64,000 nt of DNA from Hydractinia symbiolongicarpus. Taxonomy: Eukaryota; Cnidaria; Hydrozoa; Anthoathecata; Hydractiniidae. Of the stretch, positions 12,841 to 25,669 are shown one piece after another. The first letter of the stretch is position 1. Each line of letters starts with the position of its first letter. Where the stretch lies: positions 34,145,828 through 34,209,827 of the forward strand of contig NC_079876.1 in the NCBI RefSeq assembly GCF_029227915.1. Reading direction: 5' to 3'. Under the pieces are notes generated by a model. The model was not told where the DNA came from, did not search any database, and saw only the letters and a list, made by a program, of their open reading frames with translations. The position numbers and the translations under genes are program-made.

Positions 12841-15800
12841 ACGGATTGACACCGTTAGCACGTCAATGAAGTGTAGTTTTTGAAACTGTCGCTATTTCTT
12901 CAGCGCGCGATAACGGATAGGATTGGTCCCACAGTTAAGAACGACTTATTTATCTAAATTTTTAAATAAAGTGCTACCACAACTCCCAGTGTAATCGCTG
13001 AGTTCCGGCAAACACGTCAAATTAGGAAGAATGTTATTTCTTGGAGTCCAATTGTCTCATTTATCACATTTATCAGGTTAAAGTCCAAAGTTAGTTCAAT
13101 CAAGTCCCACAGTCAATCGTTTCACTGTTAAAAGCCATACAACCTAGTAATATCAGAAAAATATCGCTAAATACATGTTGGTACGAATATGTGACCCAAC
13201 CGTTGTAACTCAAACGGATTGACACCGTTAGAAAGTCAATGAAGTGTAGTTTTTGAAACTGTCGCTATTTCTTCAGCGCGCGATAACGGATAAGATTGGT
13301 CCCACAGTAAAGAACGACTTATTTATCTAAATTTTTAAATAAAGCGCCACCACAACGCCCAGTGTGATCGCTGATTTCCGGCAATCACGTCAAATTAAGA
13401 AGAATGTTTTTTCTTGGAGTCCATTTGTGTCATTTATCACATTGTTCAGGTCACGGTCCAAACTGAGTTCAATTAACTCCCACAGTCAATCGTTTCACTG
13501 TTAAAAGCGATGCAACCTAGTAATATCAGATAAATATCGCTAAATACATGTTGCTACGAATATGTGACCCAACTGTTGAAACTCAAACGAACTGACACCG
13601 TTAGAAAGTCAATGAAATGTAGTTTAAGAAACTGTCGCTATTTCTTCAGCGCGCGATAACGGCCAGGATTGGTCCCACAGTAAAAAATAACTTATTAATT
13701 TACATTTTTAATTGAAGCGCTACACACAACGCCCAGTGTAATCGCTGATTTCCGGCAATCACGTCAAATTAAGAAGAATGTTTTTTCTTAGAGTCCATTT
13801 GTGTCATTTATCACATTGATCAGGTCACGGTCCAAAGTTAGTTCAATTATGTCCCACAGTCAATCGTTTCACTGTTAAAAGCGATGCAACCTAGCAATAT
13901 GAGATAAATATCGCTAAATACATGTTCGTACGAAAATGTGACCCAATCGATGAAACTCAAACGCACTGACACCGTTACAAAGTCAATGAAATGTAGTTTT
14001 TGAAACTGTCGCTATTTCTTCAGCGCGCGATAACGGCCAGGATTGGTGCCACAGGTAAAAATGACTTATTAATCTAAATTTTTAATTGAAGCACTACCAC
14101 AGCGCCCAGTGAAATCGCTGAGTTTCGGCAATCATTTCAAAGTAAGAAGAATGTTATTTCTTGGAGTCCAATTGTCTCACTTTCACATTTATAAGGTCAC
14201 AGTCCATAATCAGTTCAATTAAGTCTCACAGTCAATCGTTTTACTGTTAAAAGCCATACAACTTAGTAATACCCGAAAAATATCGCTAAATACATGTTGG
14301 TACGAATATGTGACGCAACCGTTGTAGCTCAAACGGATTGACACCGTTAGAACGTCAATGAAGTGTAGTTTTTGAAACTGTCGCTATTTCTTCAGCGCGC
14401 GATAACGGATAAGATTGGTCCCACAGTAAAGAACGACTTATTTATCTAAATTTTTAAATAAAGTGCCACCACAACGCCCAGTGTAATCGCCGATTTCCGG
14501 CAATCACGTCAAATTAAGAAGAATGTTTTTTCTTGGAGTGCATTTGTGTCATTTATCACATTGTTCAGGTCACGGTCCAAACTGAGTTCAATTAAGTCCC
14601 ACAGTCAATCGTTTCACTGTTAAAAGCGATGCAACCTAGTAATATCAGACCATTATCGCTAAATACATGTTGGTACGAAAATGTGACCCAACCGTTGAAA
14701 CTCAAACGGACTGACACCGTTAAATCGTCAATGAAATGTAGTTTTTGAAGCTGTCGCTATTTCTTCAACGCGCGATAACGGCTAGGATTGGTCCCACAAT
14801 AAAAAATGACTTTTTATCTTAATTTTTAATTGAAGCGCTACCACAGCGCCCAGTGTAATCGCTGAGTTTCAGAAATCATTTCATTTTGAGAAGAATGTTA
14901 TTTCTTGGAGTCCAATTGTGTCACTATCACATTTATAAGGTGAAAGTCCATAATCAGTTCAGTTAAATCCCACAGTCAATCGTTTCACTGTTAAAAGTCA
15001 TGCAACCTAGTAATATCAGAAAAATATCGCTAAATACATGTTGGTACGAATATGTGACCCAACCGTTGTAACTCAAACGGATTAACACCGTTAGAAAGTC
15101 AATGAAATGTAGTTTTTAAAACTGTCGCTATTTCTTCAGCGCGCGATAACGGATAGGATTGGTCCCACAGAAAAGAACGACTTATTTATCTAAATTTTTA
15201 AATAAAGTGCCACCACAACGCCCAGAGTAATCGCTGATTTGCGGTAATCACGTCAAATTAAGAGAATGTTTTTTCTTGGAGTCCATTTGTGTCATCTATC
15301 ACATTGATCAGGTCACAGTCAAAAGTTTGTTCAATTAAGTCCCAGAGTCAATCCTTTCACTGTTAAAAGCGATGCAATCTAGGAATATCAGATAAATATC
15401 GCTAAATACATGTTGGTACGAATATGTGACCCAACCGTTGAAACTCAAACGAACTAACACCGTTTGAAAGTCAATGAAATGTAGTTTTTGAAACTGTCGC
15501 TATTTCTTCAGCGCGCGATAACGGCCAGGATTGGTCCAACAGTTAAAAATGACTTGTTAATCTAAATTTTTAATTGAAGCGCTACCACAGCGCCCAGTGA
15601 AATCGCTGAGTTTCGGCAATCATTTCAAACTAAGAAGAATGTTATTTCTTGGAGTCCAATTGTCTTACTTTCACATTTATAAGGTCACAGTCCATAATCA
15701 GTTCAATTAAGTCTCACAGTCAATCGTTTCACTGTTAAAAGCCATACAACCTAGTAATATCAGAAAAATATCGCTAAATACATGTTAGTACGAATATGTG

Positions 15801-18671
15801 ACCCAACCATTGTAAATCAAACGGACTGACACCGTTAGAAAGTCAATGAAGTGTAGTTTTGGAAACTGTCGCTATTTCTTCAGCGCGCGATAACGTTTAG
15901 GATTGGTCCCACAGTAAAGAACGACTTATTTATCTAAATTTTTATATAAAGCGCTACAACAACGCCCAGTGTAATCGCTGATTTCCGGCAATCACGTCAA
16001 ATTAAGAAGAAAGTTTTTTCTTGGAGTCCATTTGTGTCATTTATCACATTGATCAGGTCACGGTCCAAAATCAGTTCAATTATGTGCCACAGTCAATCGT
16101 TTCACTGTTAAAAGCCATACAACCTATTAATATCAGAAAAATATCGCTAAATACATGTTGGTACGAATATGTTACCCAACCGTTGTAACTCAAAGGGATT
16201 AACACCGTTAGAAAGTCAATGAAATTTAGTTTTTGAAACTGTTGCTATTTCTTCAGCGCGTGATAACGGATAGGATTGGTCCCACTGAAAAGAACGACTT
16301 ATTTATCTAAATTTTTAAATGAAGCGCTACCACAGCGCCCAGTGTAATCGCTGAGTTCCGGCAATCACGTCAAATTAAGAAGAATGTTATTTCTTGGAGT
16401 CCAATTGTCTCACTTATAACATTTATAAGGTCACGGTCGAAAATCAGTTCAATTATGTGCCACAGTCAATCGTTTCACTGTTAAAAGCGATGCAATCTAG
16501 TAATATCAGAAAAATGTCGCTAAATACATGTTGGTACGAATATGTGACCCAACCGTTGTAACTCAAACGGATTAACACCGTTAGAAAGTCAATGAAATGT
16601 AGTTTTTGGAACTGTTGCTATTTCTTCAGCGCGTGATAACGGATAGGATTGGTCCCACTAAAAAGAACAACTTATTTATCTGAATTTTTAAATGAAGCGC
16701 TACCACAGCGCCCAGTGTAATCGCTTATTGCGGTAATCACGTCAAATTAAGAAGAATGTTTTATCTTGGAGTCCATTTGTGTCATCTATCACATTGATCA
16801 GGTCACAGTCCAAAGTTAGTTTAATTAAGTCCCACAGTCAATCGTTTCACTGTTAAAAGCGATGCAACCTAGTAAAATCAGATAAATATCGCTAAATACA
16901 TGTTGGTACGAATATGTGACCCAACCGTTAAAACTCAAACGAACTGACACCGTTAGAAAGTCAATGAAATGTAGTTTTTGAAACTGTCGCTATTTCTTCA
17001 GCGCGCGATAACGGATAGGATTGGTCCCACAGAAAAAAACGACTTATTTATCTAAATTTTTAAATAAAGCGCTACTACAGCGCCCTGTGTAATAGCTGAT
17101 TTCCGGCAATCACGACAAATTAAGAAGAATATTCTTTCCTGGAGTCCAATTGTCTCACTTTCACATTTATAAGGTCACAGTCCATAATCAGTTGAATTAA
17201 ATCCCACAGCAATCGTTTCACTGTTAAAAGCCATACAACCTAGTAATATCACAAAAATATCGCTAAGTACATGTTGGTACGAATATGTGACCCAACCGTT
17301 GTAACTCAAACGGATTGACACCGTTAGAACGTCAATGAAGTGTAGTTTTTGAAACTGTCGCTATTTCTTCAGCGCGCGATAACGGATAGGATTGGTCCCA
17401 CAGTAAAAAACGACTTATTTATCTAAATTATTAAATAAGGTGCTACCACAACGCCTAGTGTAATCGCTGAGCTCCGGCAATCACGTCAAATTAAGAAGAA
17501 TGTTTTTTCTTGGAGTCCATTTGTGACATTTATCACATTGATCAGGTCACGGTCCAAAGTTAGTTCAATTAAGTCCCACAGTCAATCGTTTCACTGTTAA
17601 AGGCGATGCAACCTAGTAATATTAGATAAATATCGCTAAATACATGTTGGTACGAAAATGTGACCCAACCGTTGAAACTCAAACGGATTGACACCGTTAG
17701 AACGTCAATGAAGTGTAGTTTTTGAAACTGTCGCTATTTCTTCAGCGTGCGATAACGGATAGGATAGGTCCCACAGTAAAGAACGACTTATTTATCTAAA
17801 TTTTTAAATAAAGTGCTACCACAACGCCCAGTGTAATCGCTGAGTTCCGGCAAACACGTCAAATTAGGAAGAATGTTATTTCTTGGAATCCAATTGTCTC
17901 ATTTATCACATTTATCAGGTTAAAGTCCAAAGTTAGTTCAATCAAGTCCCACAGTCAATCGTTTCACTGTTAAAAGCCATACAACCTAGTAATATCAGAA
18001 AAATATCGCTAAATACATGTTGGTACGAATATGTGACCCAACCGTTGTAACTCAAACGGATTGACACCGTTAGAAAGTCAATGAAGTGTAGTTTTTGAAA
18101 CTGTCGCTATTTCTTCAGCGCGCGATAACGGATAAGATTGGTCCCACAGTAAAGAACGACTTATTTATCTAAATTTTTAAATAAAGCGCCACCACAACGC
18201 CCAGTGTAATCGCTGATTTCCGGCAATAACGTCAAATTAAGAAGAATGTTTTTTCTTGGAGTCCATTTGTGTCATTTATCACATTGATCAGGTCACGGTC
18301 CAAACTGAGTTCAATTAAGTCCCACAGTCAATCGTTTCACTGTTAAAAGCGATGCAACCTAGTAATATCAGATAATTATCGCTGAATACATGTTGGTACG
18401 AAAATGTGACCCAACCGTTGAAACTCAAACGGACTGACACCGTTAAAAAGTCAATGAAATGTAGTTTTTGAAGCTGTCGCTATTTCTTCAGCGAGCGATA
18501 ACGGCTAGGATTGGTCCCACATTAAAAAATGACTTTTTATCTTAATTTTTAATTGAAGCGCTACCACAGCGCCCAGTGTAATCGCTGAGTTTCAGAAATC
18601 ATTTCATTTTAAGAAGAATGTTATTTCTTGGAGTCCAATTGTGTCACTATCACATTTATAAGGTCAAAGTC
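12841..18671 (+). repeat. Mosaic block with a 13-monomer (4842-bp) internal copy
   Basis: About 12,840-13,520 matches about 17,682-18,362, with shared variants such as the CAGGTTAAAGTCC box at 13,075 and 17,917. A second relation with offset 3723 bp (10 monomers) links about 14,520-15,250 to 18,240-18,975, sharing a shortened TGACTTTTTATCTTAA segment. The monomer around 13,690-13,740 is a visible hybrid: its left side matches the ACACACAGGGCCC subfamily (as at 12.6 kb) and its right side changes to ACACACAACGCCC and then follows the 4.4-5.0 kb sequence. Confidence 0.75.
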
Positions 18672-20074
18672 CATAATCAGTTCAATTAAATCCCACAGTC
18701 AATCGTTTCACTGTTAAAAGCCATACAACCTAGTAATATCAGAACAATATCGCTAAATACATGTTGGTACGAATATGTGACCCAACCGTTGTAACTCAAA
18801 CGGATTAACACCGTTAAAAAGTCAATGAAATGTAGTTTTTAAAACCGTCGCTATTTCTTCAGCGCGCGATAACGGATAGGATTGGTCCCACCGAAAAGAA
18901 CGACTTATTTATCTAAATTTTTAAATGAAGCGGTACCACAGCGCCCAGTGTAATCGCTGATTTGCGGTAATCACGTCAAATTAAGAAAACGTTTTTTCTT
19001 GGAGTCCATTTTTGTCATCTATCACATTGATCAGGTCACAGTCCAAAGTTAGTTCAATTAAGTCCCAGAGTCAATCGTTTCACTGTTAAAAGCGATGCAA
19101 TCTAGTAATATCAGATAAATATCGCTAAATACATGTTGGTACGAATATGTGACCCAACCGTTGAAACTCATACGAACTGACACCGTTTGAAAGTCAATGA
19201 AATGTAGTTTTTGAAGCTGTCGCTAATTCTTCAGCGCGCGATAACGGCCAGGATTGGTCCAACAGTTAAAAATGACATATTAATCTAAATTTTTAATGGA
19301 AGCGCTACCACAGCGCCCAGTGAAATCGCTGAGTTTCGGCAATCATTTCAAATTAAGAAGAATGTTATTTCTTGGAGTCCAATTGTCTCACTTTCGCATT
19401 TATAAGGTCACAGTCCATAATCAGTTCAATTAAATCCCACAGTCAATCGTTTCACTGTTAAAAGCCATACAACCTAGTAATATCAGAACAATATCGCTAA
19501 ATACATGTTGGTACGAATATGTGACCCAACCGTTGTAACTCAAACGGATTAACACCGTTAAAAAGTCAATGAAATGTAGTTTTTAAAACCGTCGCTATTT
19601 CTTCAGCGCGCGATAACGGATAGGATTGGTCCCACCGAAAAGAACGACTTATTTATCTAAATTTTTAAATGAAGCGGTACCACAGCGCCCAGTGTAATCG
19701 CTGATTTGCGGTAATCACGTCAAATTAAGAAAACGTTTTTTCTTGGAGTCCATTTTTGTCATCTATCACATTTATCAGGTCACAATCCAAAGTTAGTTCA
19801 ATTAAGTCCCAGAGTCAATCGTTTCACTGTTAAAAGCGATGCAATCTAGTAATATCAGATAAATATCGCTAAATACATGTTGGTACGAATATGTGACCCA
19901 ACCGTTGAAACTCATACGAACTGACACCGTTTGAAAGTCAATGAAATGTAGTTTTTGAAGCTGTCGCTATTTCTTCAGCGCGCGATAACGGCCAGGATTG
20001 GTCCAACAGTTAAAAATGACATATTAATCTAAATTTTTAATGGAAGCGCTACCACAGCGCCCAGTGAAATCGCT
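18672..20074 (+). repeat. Two-monomer tandem duplication (744 bp)
   Basis: The rare variants AGAACAATATCGC (18741 and 19485), CCCACCGAAAAG and the GGTACC change (18932 and 19676) repeat exactly 744 bp apart. Copy one runs about 18,672-19,330 and copy two about 19,416-20,074. Copy two then switches at about 20,074 from the GAGTTTCGGC form to GAGTTCCGGCAAGCAC, a phase-keeping junction that lies inside the 60-codon reading frame starting at 20040. Confidence 0.85.
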
Positions 20075-20201
20075 GAGTTCCGGCAAGCACATCAAATTAA
20101 AAAGAATGTTATTTCTTGGAGACCAGTTTTTTCATTTATCACATTTATCAGGTCGCAGTACAAAATTAGTTCAATTAAGTCCCACAGTCAATCGTTTCAT
20201 T

Positions 20202-23200
20202 GTTAAAAGCGATGCAATCTAGTAATATCAGAAAAATGTCGCTAAATACATGTTGGTACGAATATGTGACCCAACCATTGTAAATCAAACGGACTGACAC
20301 TGTTAGAAAGTCAATGAAGTGTAGTTTTGGAAACTGTCGCTATTTCTTCAGCGCGCGATAACGGATAGGATTGGTCCCACAGTAAAGAACGACTTATTTA
20401 TCTAAAATTTTATACAAAGCGCTACCACATCGCCCAGTGTAATCGCTGATTTCCGGCAATCACGTCAAATTAAGAAGAATGTTTGTTCTTGGAGTCCATT
20501 TGTGTCATTTATCACATTGATCAGGTCACGGTCCAAAATCAGTTCAATTATGTGCCACAGTCAATCGTTTCACTGTTAAAAGCCATACAACCTAGTAATA
20601 TCAGAAAAATGTCGCTAAATACATGTTGGTACGAATATGTGACCCAACCGTTGTAACTCACACGAATTAACACCGTTAGAAAGTCAATGAAATGTAGTTT
20701 TTGAAACTGTTGCTATTTCTTCAGCGCGTGATAACGGATAGGATTGGTCCCACTGAAAAGAACGACTTATTTATCTAAATTTTTAAATGAAGCGCTACCA
20801 CAGCGCTAAGTGTAATCGCTGAGTTCCGGCAATCACGTCAAATTAAGAAGAATGTTCTTTCTTGGAGTCCATTTGTGTCATTTATCACATTGATCAGGTC
20901 ACGATCCAAAGTTAGTTCAATTATGTGCCACAGTCAATCGTTTCACTGTTAAAAGCCATACAACCTAGTAATATCAGATAAATATCGCTCAATATATGTT
21001 GGTACGAATATGTGACCCAACCTTTGAAACTCAAACGGATTAACACCGTTAGAAAGTCAATGAAATGTAGTTTTTAAAACTGTCGCTATTTCTTCAGCGC
21101 CCGATAACGGATAGGATTGGTCCCACAGTTAAAAATGACTTATTAATCTAAATTTTTAATTGAAGCGCTACCACAGCGCCCAGTGTAATCGCTGATTTGC
21201 GCTAATCACGTCAAATTAAGAAAATATTTTTCTTGGAGTCCATTTGTGTCATCTATCACATTGATCGTGTCACAGTCCAAAGTTAGTTCAATTAAGTCCC
21301 ACAGTCAATCGTTTCACTGTTAAAAGCGATGCAACCTAGTAATATCAGATAAATATCGCTAAATACATGTTGGTACGAATATGTGACCCAACCTTTGAAA
21401 CTCAAACGAACTGACACCGTTACAAAGTCAATGAAATGTAATTTTTGAAACTGTTGCTATTTCTTTGGCGCGGGATAACGGCCAGGATTGGTCCCACAGT
21501 AAAGAATGACTTATTTACCTAAACTTTTAAATGAAGCGCTACTACAACGCCCAGTGTAATAGCTGATTTCCGGCAATCACGTCAAATTAAGAAGAGTGTT
21601 CTTTCTTGGAGTCCATTTGTGTCATTTATCACATTGATAAGTTCACGGTCCAAAGTTAGTTCAATAAGTCCCACAGTCAATCGTTTCACTGTTAAAAGCA
21701 ATGCAACCTAGTAAAATCAGATAAATATCGCTAAATACATGTTGGTACGAAAATGTGACCCAACCGTTGAAACTCAAACGGACTGACACCGTTAAAAAGT
21801 CAATGAAATGTAGTTTTTGAAACTGTAGCTATTTCTTTAGCGCGCGATAACGGCTAGGATTGGTCCCACAAAAAATTTGACTTATTTATCAAATTTTTTA
21901 AATGAAGCGCTACCACAGCGCCAAGTGAAATCGCTGAGTTCCGGCAATCACGTCAAATTAAGAAGAATGTTCTTTCTTGGAGTCCATTTGTGTCATTTAT
22001 CACATTGATCAGGTCACGATCCAAAGTTAGTTCAATTATGTGCCACAGTCAATCGTTTCACTGTTAAAAGCCATACAACCTAGTAATATCAGATAAATAT
22101 CGCTCAATATATGTTGGTACGAATATGTGACCCAACCTTTGAAACTCAAACGGATTAACACCGTTAGAAAGTCAATGAAATGTAGTTTTTAAAACTGTCG
22201 CTATTTCTTCAGCGCCCGATAACGGATAGGATTGGTCCCACAGTTAAAAATGACTTATTAATCTAAATTTTTAATTGAAGCGCTACCACAGCGCCCAGTG
22301 TAATCGCTGATTTGCGCTAATCACGTCAAATTAAGAAAATATTTTTCTTGGAGTCCATTTGTGTCATCTATCACATTGATCGTGTCACAGTCCAAAGTTA
22401 GTTCAATTAAGTCCCACAGTCAATCGTTTCACTGTTAAAAGCGATGCAACCTAGTAATATCAGATAAATATCGCTCAATATATGTTGGTACGAATATGTG
22501 ACCCAACCTTTGAAACTCAAACGGATTAACACCGTTAGAAAGTCAATGAAATGTAGTTTTTAAAACTGTCGCTATTTCTTCAGCGCCCGATAACGGATAG
22601 GATTGGTCCCACAGTTAAAAATGACTTATTAATCTAAATTTTTAATTGAAGCGCTACCACAGCGCCCAGTGTAATCGCTGATTTGCGCTAATCACGTCAA
22701 ATTAAGAAAATATTTTTCTTGGAGTCCATTTGTGTCATCTATCACATTGATCGTGTCACAGTCCAAAGTTAGTTCAATTAAGTCCCACAGTCAATCGTTT
22801 CACTGTTAAAAGCGATGCAACCTAGTAATATCAGATAAATATCGCTAAATACATGTTGGTACGAATATGTGACCCAACCTTTGAAACTCAAACGAACTGA
22901 CACCGTTACAAAGTCAATGAAATGTAATTTTTGAAACTGTTGCTATTTCTTTGGCGCGGGATAACGGCCAGGATTGGTCCCACAGTAAAGAATGACTTAT
23001 TTACCTAAACTTTTAAATGAAGCGCTACTACAACGCCCAGTGTAATAGCTGATTTCCGGCAATCACGTCAAATTAAGAAGAGTGTTCTTTCTTGGAGTCC
23101 ATTTGTGTCATTTATCACATTGATAAGTTCACGGTCCAAAGTTAGTTCAATAAGTCCCACAGTCAATCGTTTCACTGTTAAAAGCAATGCAACCTAGTAA

Positions 23201-25310
23201 AATCAGATAAATATCGCTAAATACATGTTGGTACGAAAATGTGACCCAACCGTTGAAACTCAAACGGACTGACACCGTTAAAAAGTCAATGAAATGTAGT
23301 TTTTGAAACTGTAGCTATTTCTTTAGCGCGCGATAACGGCTAGGATTGGTCCCACAAAAAATTTGACTTATTTATCAAATTTTTTAAATGAAGCGCTACC
23401 ACAGCGCCCAGTGTAATCGCTGAGTTCCGGCAATCACGTCAAATTAAGAAGAATGTTATTTCTTGGAGTCCAATTGTCTCACTTATAACATTTATAAGGT
23501 CACGGTCCAAAATCAGTTCAATTATGTGCCACAGTCAATCGTTTCACTGTTAAAAGCGATGCAATCTAGTAATATCAGAAAAATGTCGCTAAATACATGT
23601 TGGTACGAATATGTGACCCAACCATTGTAAATCAAACGGACTGACACTGTTAGAAAGTCAATGAAGTGTAGTTTTGGAAACTGTCGCTATTTCTTCAGCG
23701 CGCGATAACGGATAGGATTGGTCCCACAGTAAAGAACGACTTATTTATCTAAAATTTTATACAAAGCGCTACCACATCGCCCAGTGTAATCGCTGATTTC
23801 CGGCAATCACGTCAAATTAAGAAGAATGTTTGTTCTTGGAGTCCATTTGTGTCATTTATCACATTGATCAGGTCACGGTCCAAAATCAGTTCAATTATGT
23901 GCCACAGTCAATCGTTTCACTGTTAAAAGCCATACAACCTAGTAATATCAGAAAAATGTCGCTAAATACATGTTGGTACGAATATGTGACCCAACCGTTG
24001 TAACTCACACGAATTAACACCGTTAGAAAGTCAATGAAATGTAGTTTTTGAAACTGTTGCTATTTCTTCAGCGCGTGATAACGGATAGGATTGGTCCCAC
24101 TGAAAAGAACGACTTATTTATCTAAATTTTTAAATGAAGCGCTACCACAGCGCTAAGTGTAATCGCTGAGTTCCGGCAATCACGTCAAATTAAGAAGAAT
24201 GTTCTTTCTTGGAGTCCATTTGTGTCATTTATCACATTGATCAGGTCACGATCCAAAGTTAGTTCAATTATGTGCCACAGTCAATCGTTTCACTGTTAAA
24301 AGCCATACAACCTAGTAATATCAGATAAATATCGCTCAATATATGTTGGTACGAATATGTGACCCAACCTTTGAAACTCAAACGGATTAACACCGTTAGA
24401 AAGTCAATGAAATGTAGTTTTTAAAACTGTCGCTATTTCTTCAGCGCCCGATAACGGATAGGATTGGTCCCACAGTTAAAAATGACTTATTAATCTAAAT
24501 TTTTAATTGAAGCGCTACCACAGCGCCCAGTGTAATCGCTGATTTGCGCTAATCACGTCAAATTAAGAAAATATTTTTCTTGGAGTCCATTTGTGTCATC
24601 TATCACATTGATCGTGTCACAGTCCAAAGTTAGTTCAATTAAGTCCCACAGTCAATCGTTTCACTGTTAAAAGCGATGCAACCTAGTAATATCAGATAAA
24701 TATCGCTAAATACATGTTGGTACGAATATGTGACCCAACCTTTGAAACTCAAACGAACTGACACCGTTACAAAGTCAATGAAATGTAATTTTTGAAACTG
24801 TTGCTATTTCTTTGGCGCGGGATAACGGCCAGGATTGGTCCCACAGTAAAGAATGACTTATTTACCTAAACTTTTAAATGAAGCGCTACTACAACGCCCA
24901 GTGTAATAGCTGATTTCCGGCAATCACGTCAAATTAAGAAGAGTGTTCTTTCTTGGAGTCCATTTGTGTCATTTATCACATTGATAAGTTCACGGTCCAA
25001 AGTTAGTTCAATAAGTCCCACAGTCAATCGTTTCACTGTTAAAAGCAATGCAACCTAGTAAAATCAGATAAATATCGCTAAATACATGTTGGTACGAAAA
25101 TGTGACCCAACCGTTGAAACTCAAACGGACTGACACCGTTAAAAAGTCAATGAAATGTAGTTTTTGAAACTGTAGCTATTTCTTTAGCGCGCGATAACGG
25201 CTAGGATTGGTCCCACAAAAAATTTGACTTATTTATCAAATTTTTTAAATGAAGCGCTACCACAGCGCCCAGTGTAATCGCTGAGTTCCGGCAATCACGT
25301 CAAATTAAGA
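20202..25310 (+). repeat. Nine-monomer HOR, one full and one partial copy (3347 bp)
   Basis: Unit one is about 20,202-23,548. Unit two follows from 23,549 to about 25,310 and then diverges. Markers at exactly 3347 bp include GAAAAATGTCGC (20231 and 23578), the ATGTTCTTTC start (20861 and 24208 for the following CTTGG) and GAAGAGTGTT (21591 and 24938). Inside the unit a three-monomer motif, here called a-b-c (a with CGCTCAATATATG, b with the short AAATATTTTTC start, c with GAGTGTTC), occurs as abc, abbc and abc. This shows amplification at monomer, trimer and 9-mer level in the same 5 kb. Confidence 0.88.
22096..22837 (+). repeat. Single-monomer tandem duplication, in-phase junction
   Basis: The AATATCGCTC variant occurs at 20981, 22096 and 22467. 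The first two are one trimer apart (1115 bp), but 22096 and 22467 are just 371 bp apart. The intervening sequence, with its distinctive AAATATTTTTCTTGG start and GATCGTGTCAC variant, is copied without visible change up to about 22,837. Neighbouring trimers carry this monomer once, so it is a local gain of one repeat. Confidence 0.87.
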
Positions 25311-25669
25311 AGAATGTTATTTCTTGGAGTCCAATTGTCTCACTTATAACATTTATAAGGTCACGGTCCAAAATCAGTTCAATTATGTGCCACAGTCAAT
25401 CGTTTCACTGTTAAAAGCGATGCAATCTAGTAATATCAGAAAAATATCGCTAAATACATGTTGGTACGAATATGTGACCCAACCATTGTAAATCAAACGG
25501 ACTGACACCGTTAGAAAGTCAATGAAGTGTAGTTTTGGAAACTGTCGCTATTTCTTCAGCGCGCGATAACGGATAGGATTGGTCCCACAGTAAATAACGA
25601 CTTATTTATCTAAATTTTTAAATGAAGCGCTACCACAGCGCCCAGTGTAATCGCTTATTGCGGTAATCA
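25311..25669 (+). repeat. Bridging monomer between the 9-mer and 7-mer blocks
   Basis: A CCAATTGTCTCACTTATAAC-class monomer resembling the one at 23,457. It carries the AACCATTGTAAATC and TTTTGGAAACTG variants and ends with CGCTTATTGCGG. No gene or other element is visible. Confidence 0.7.
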
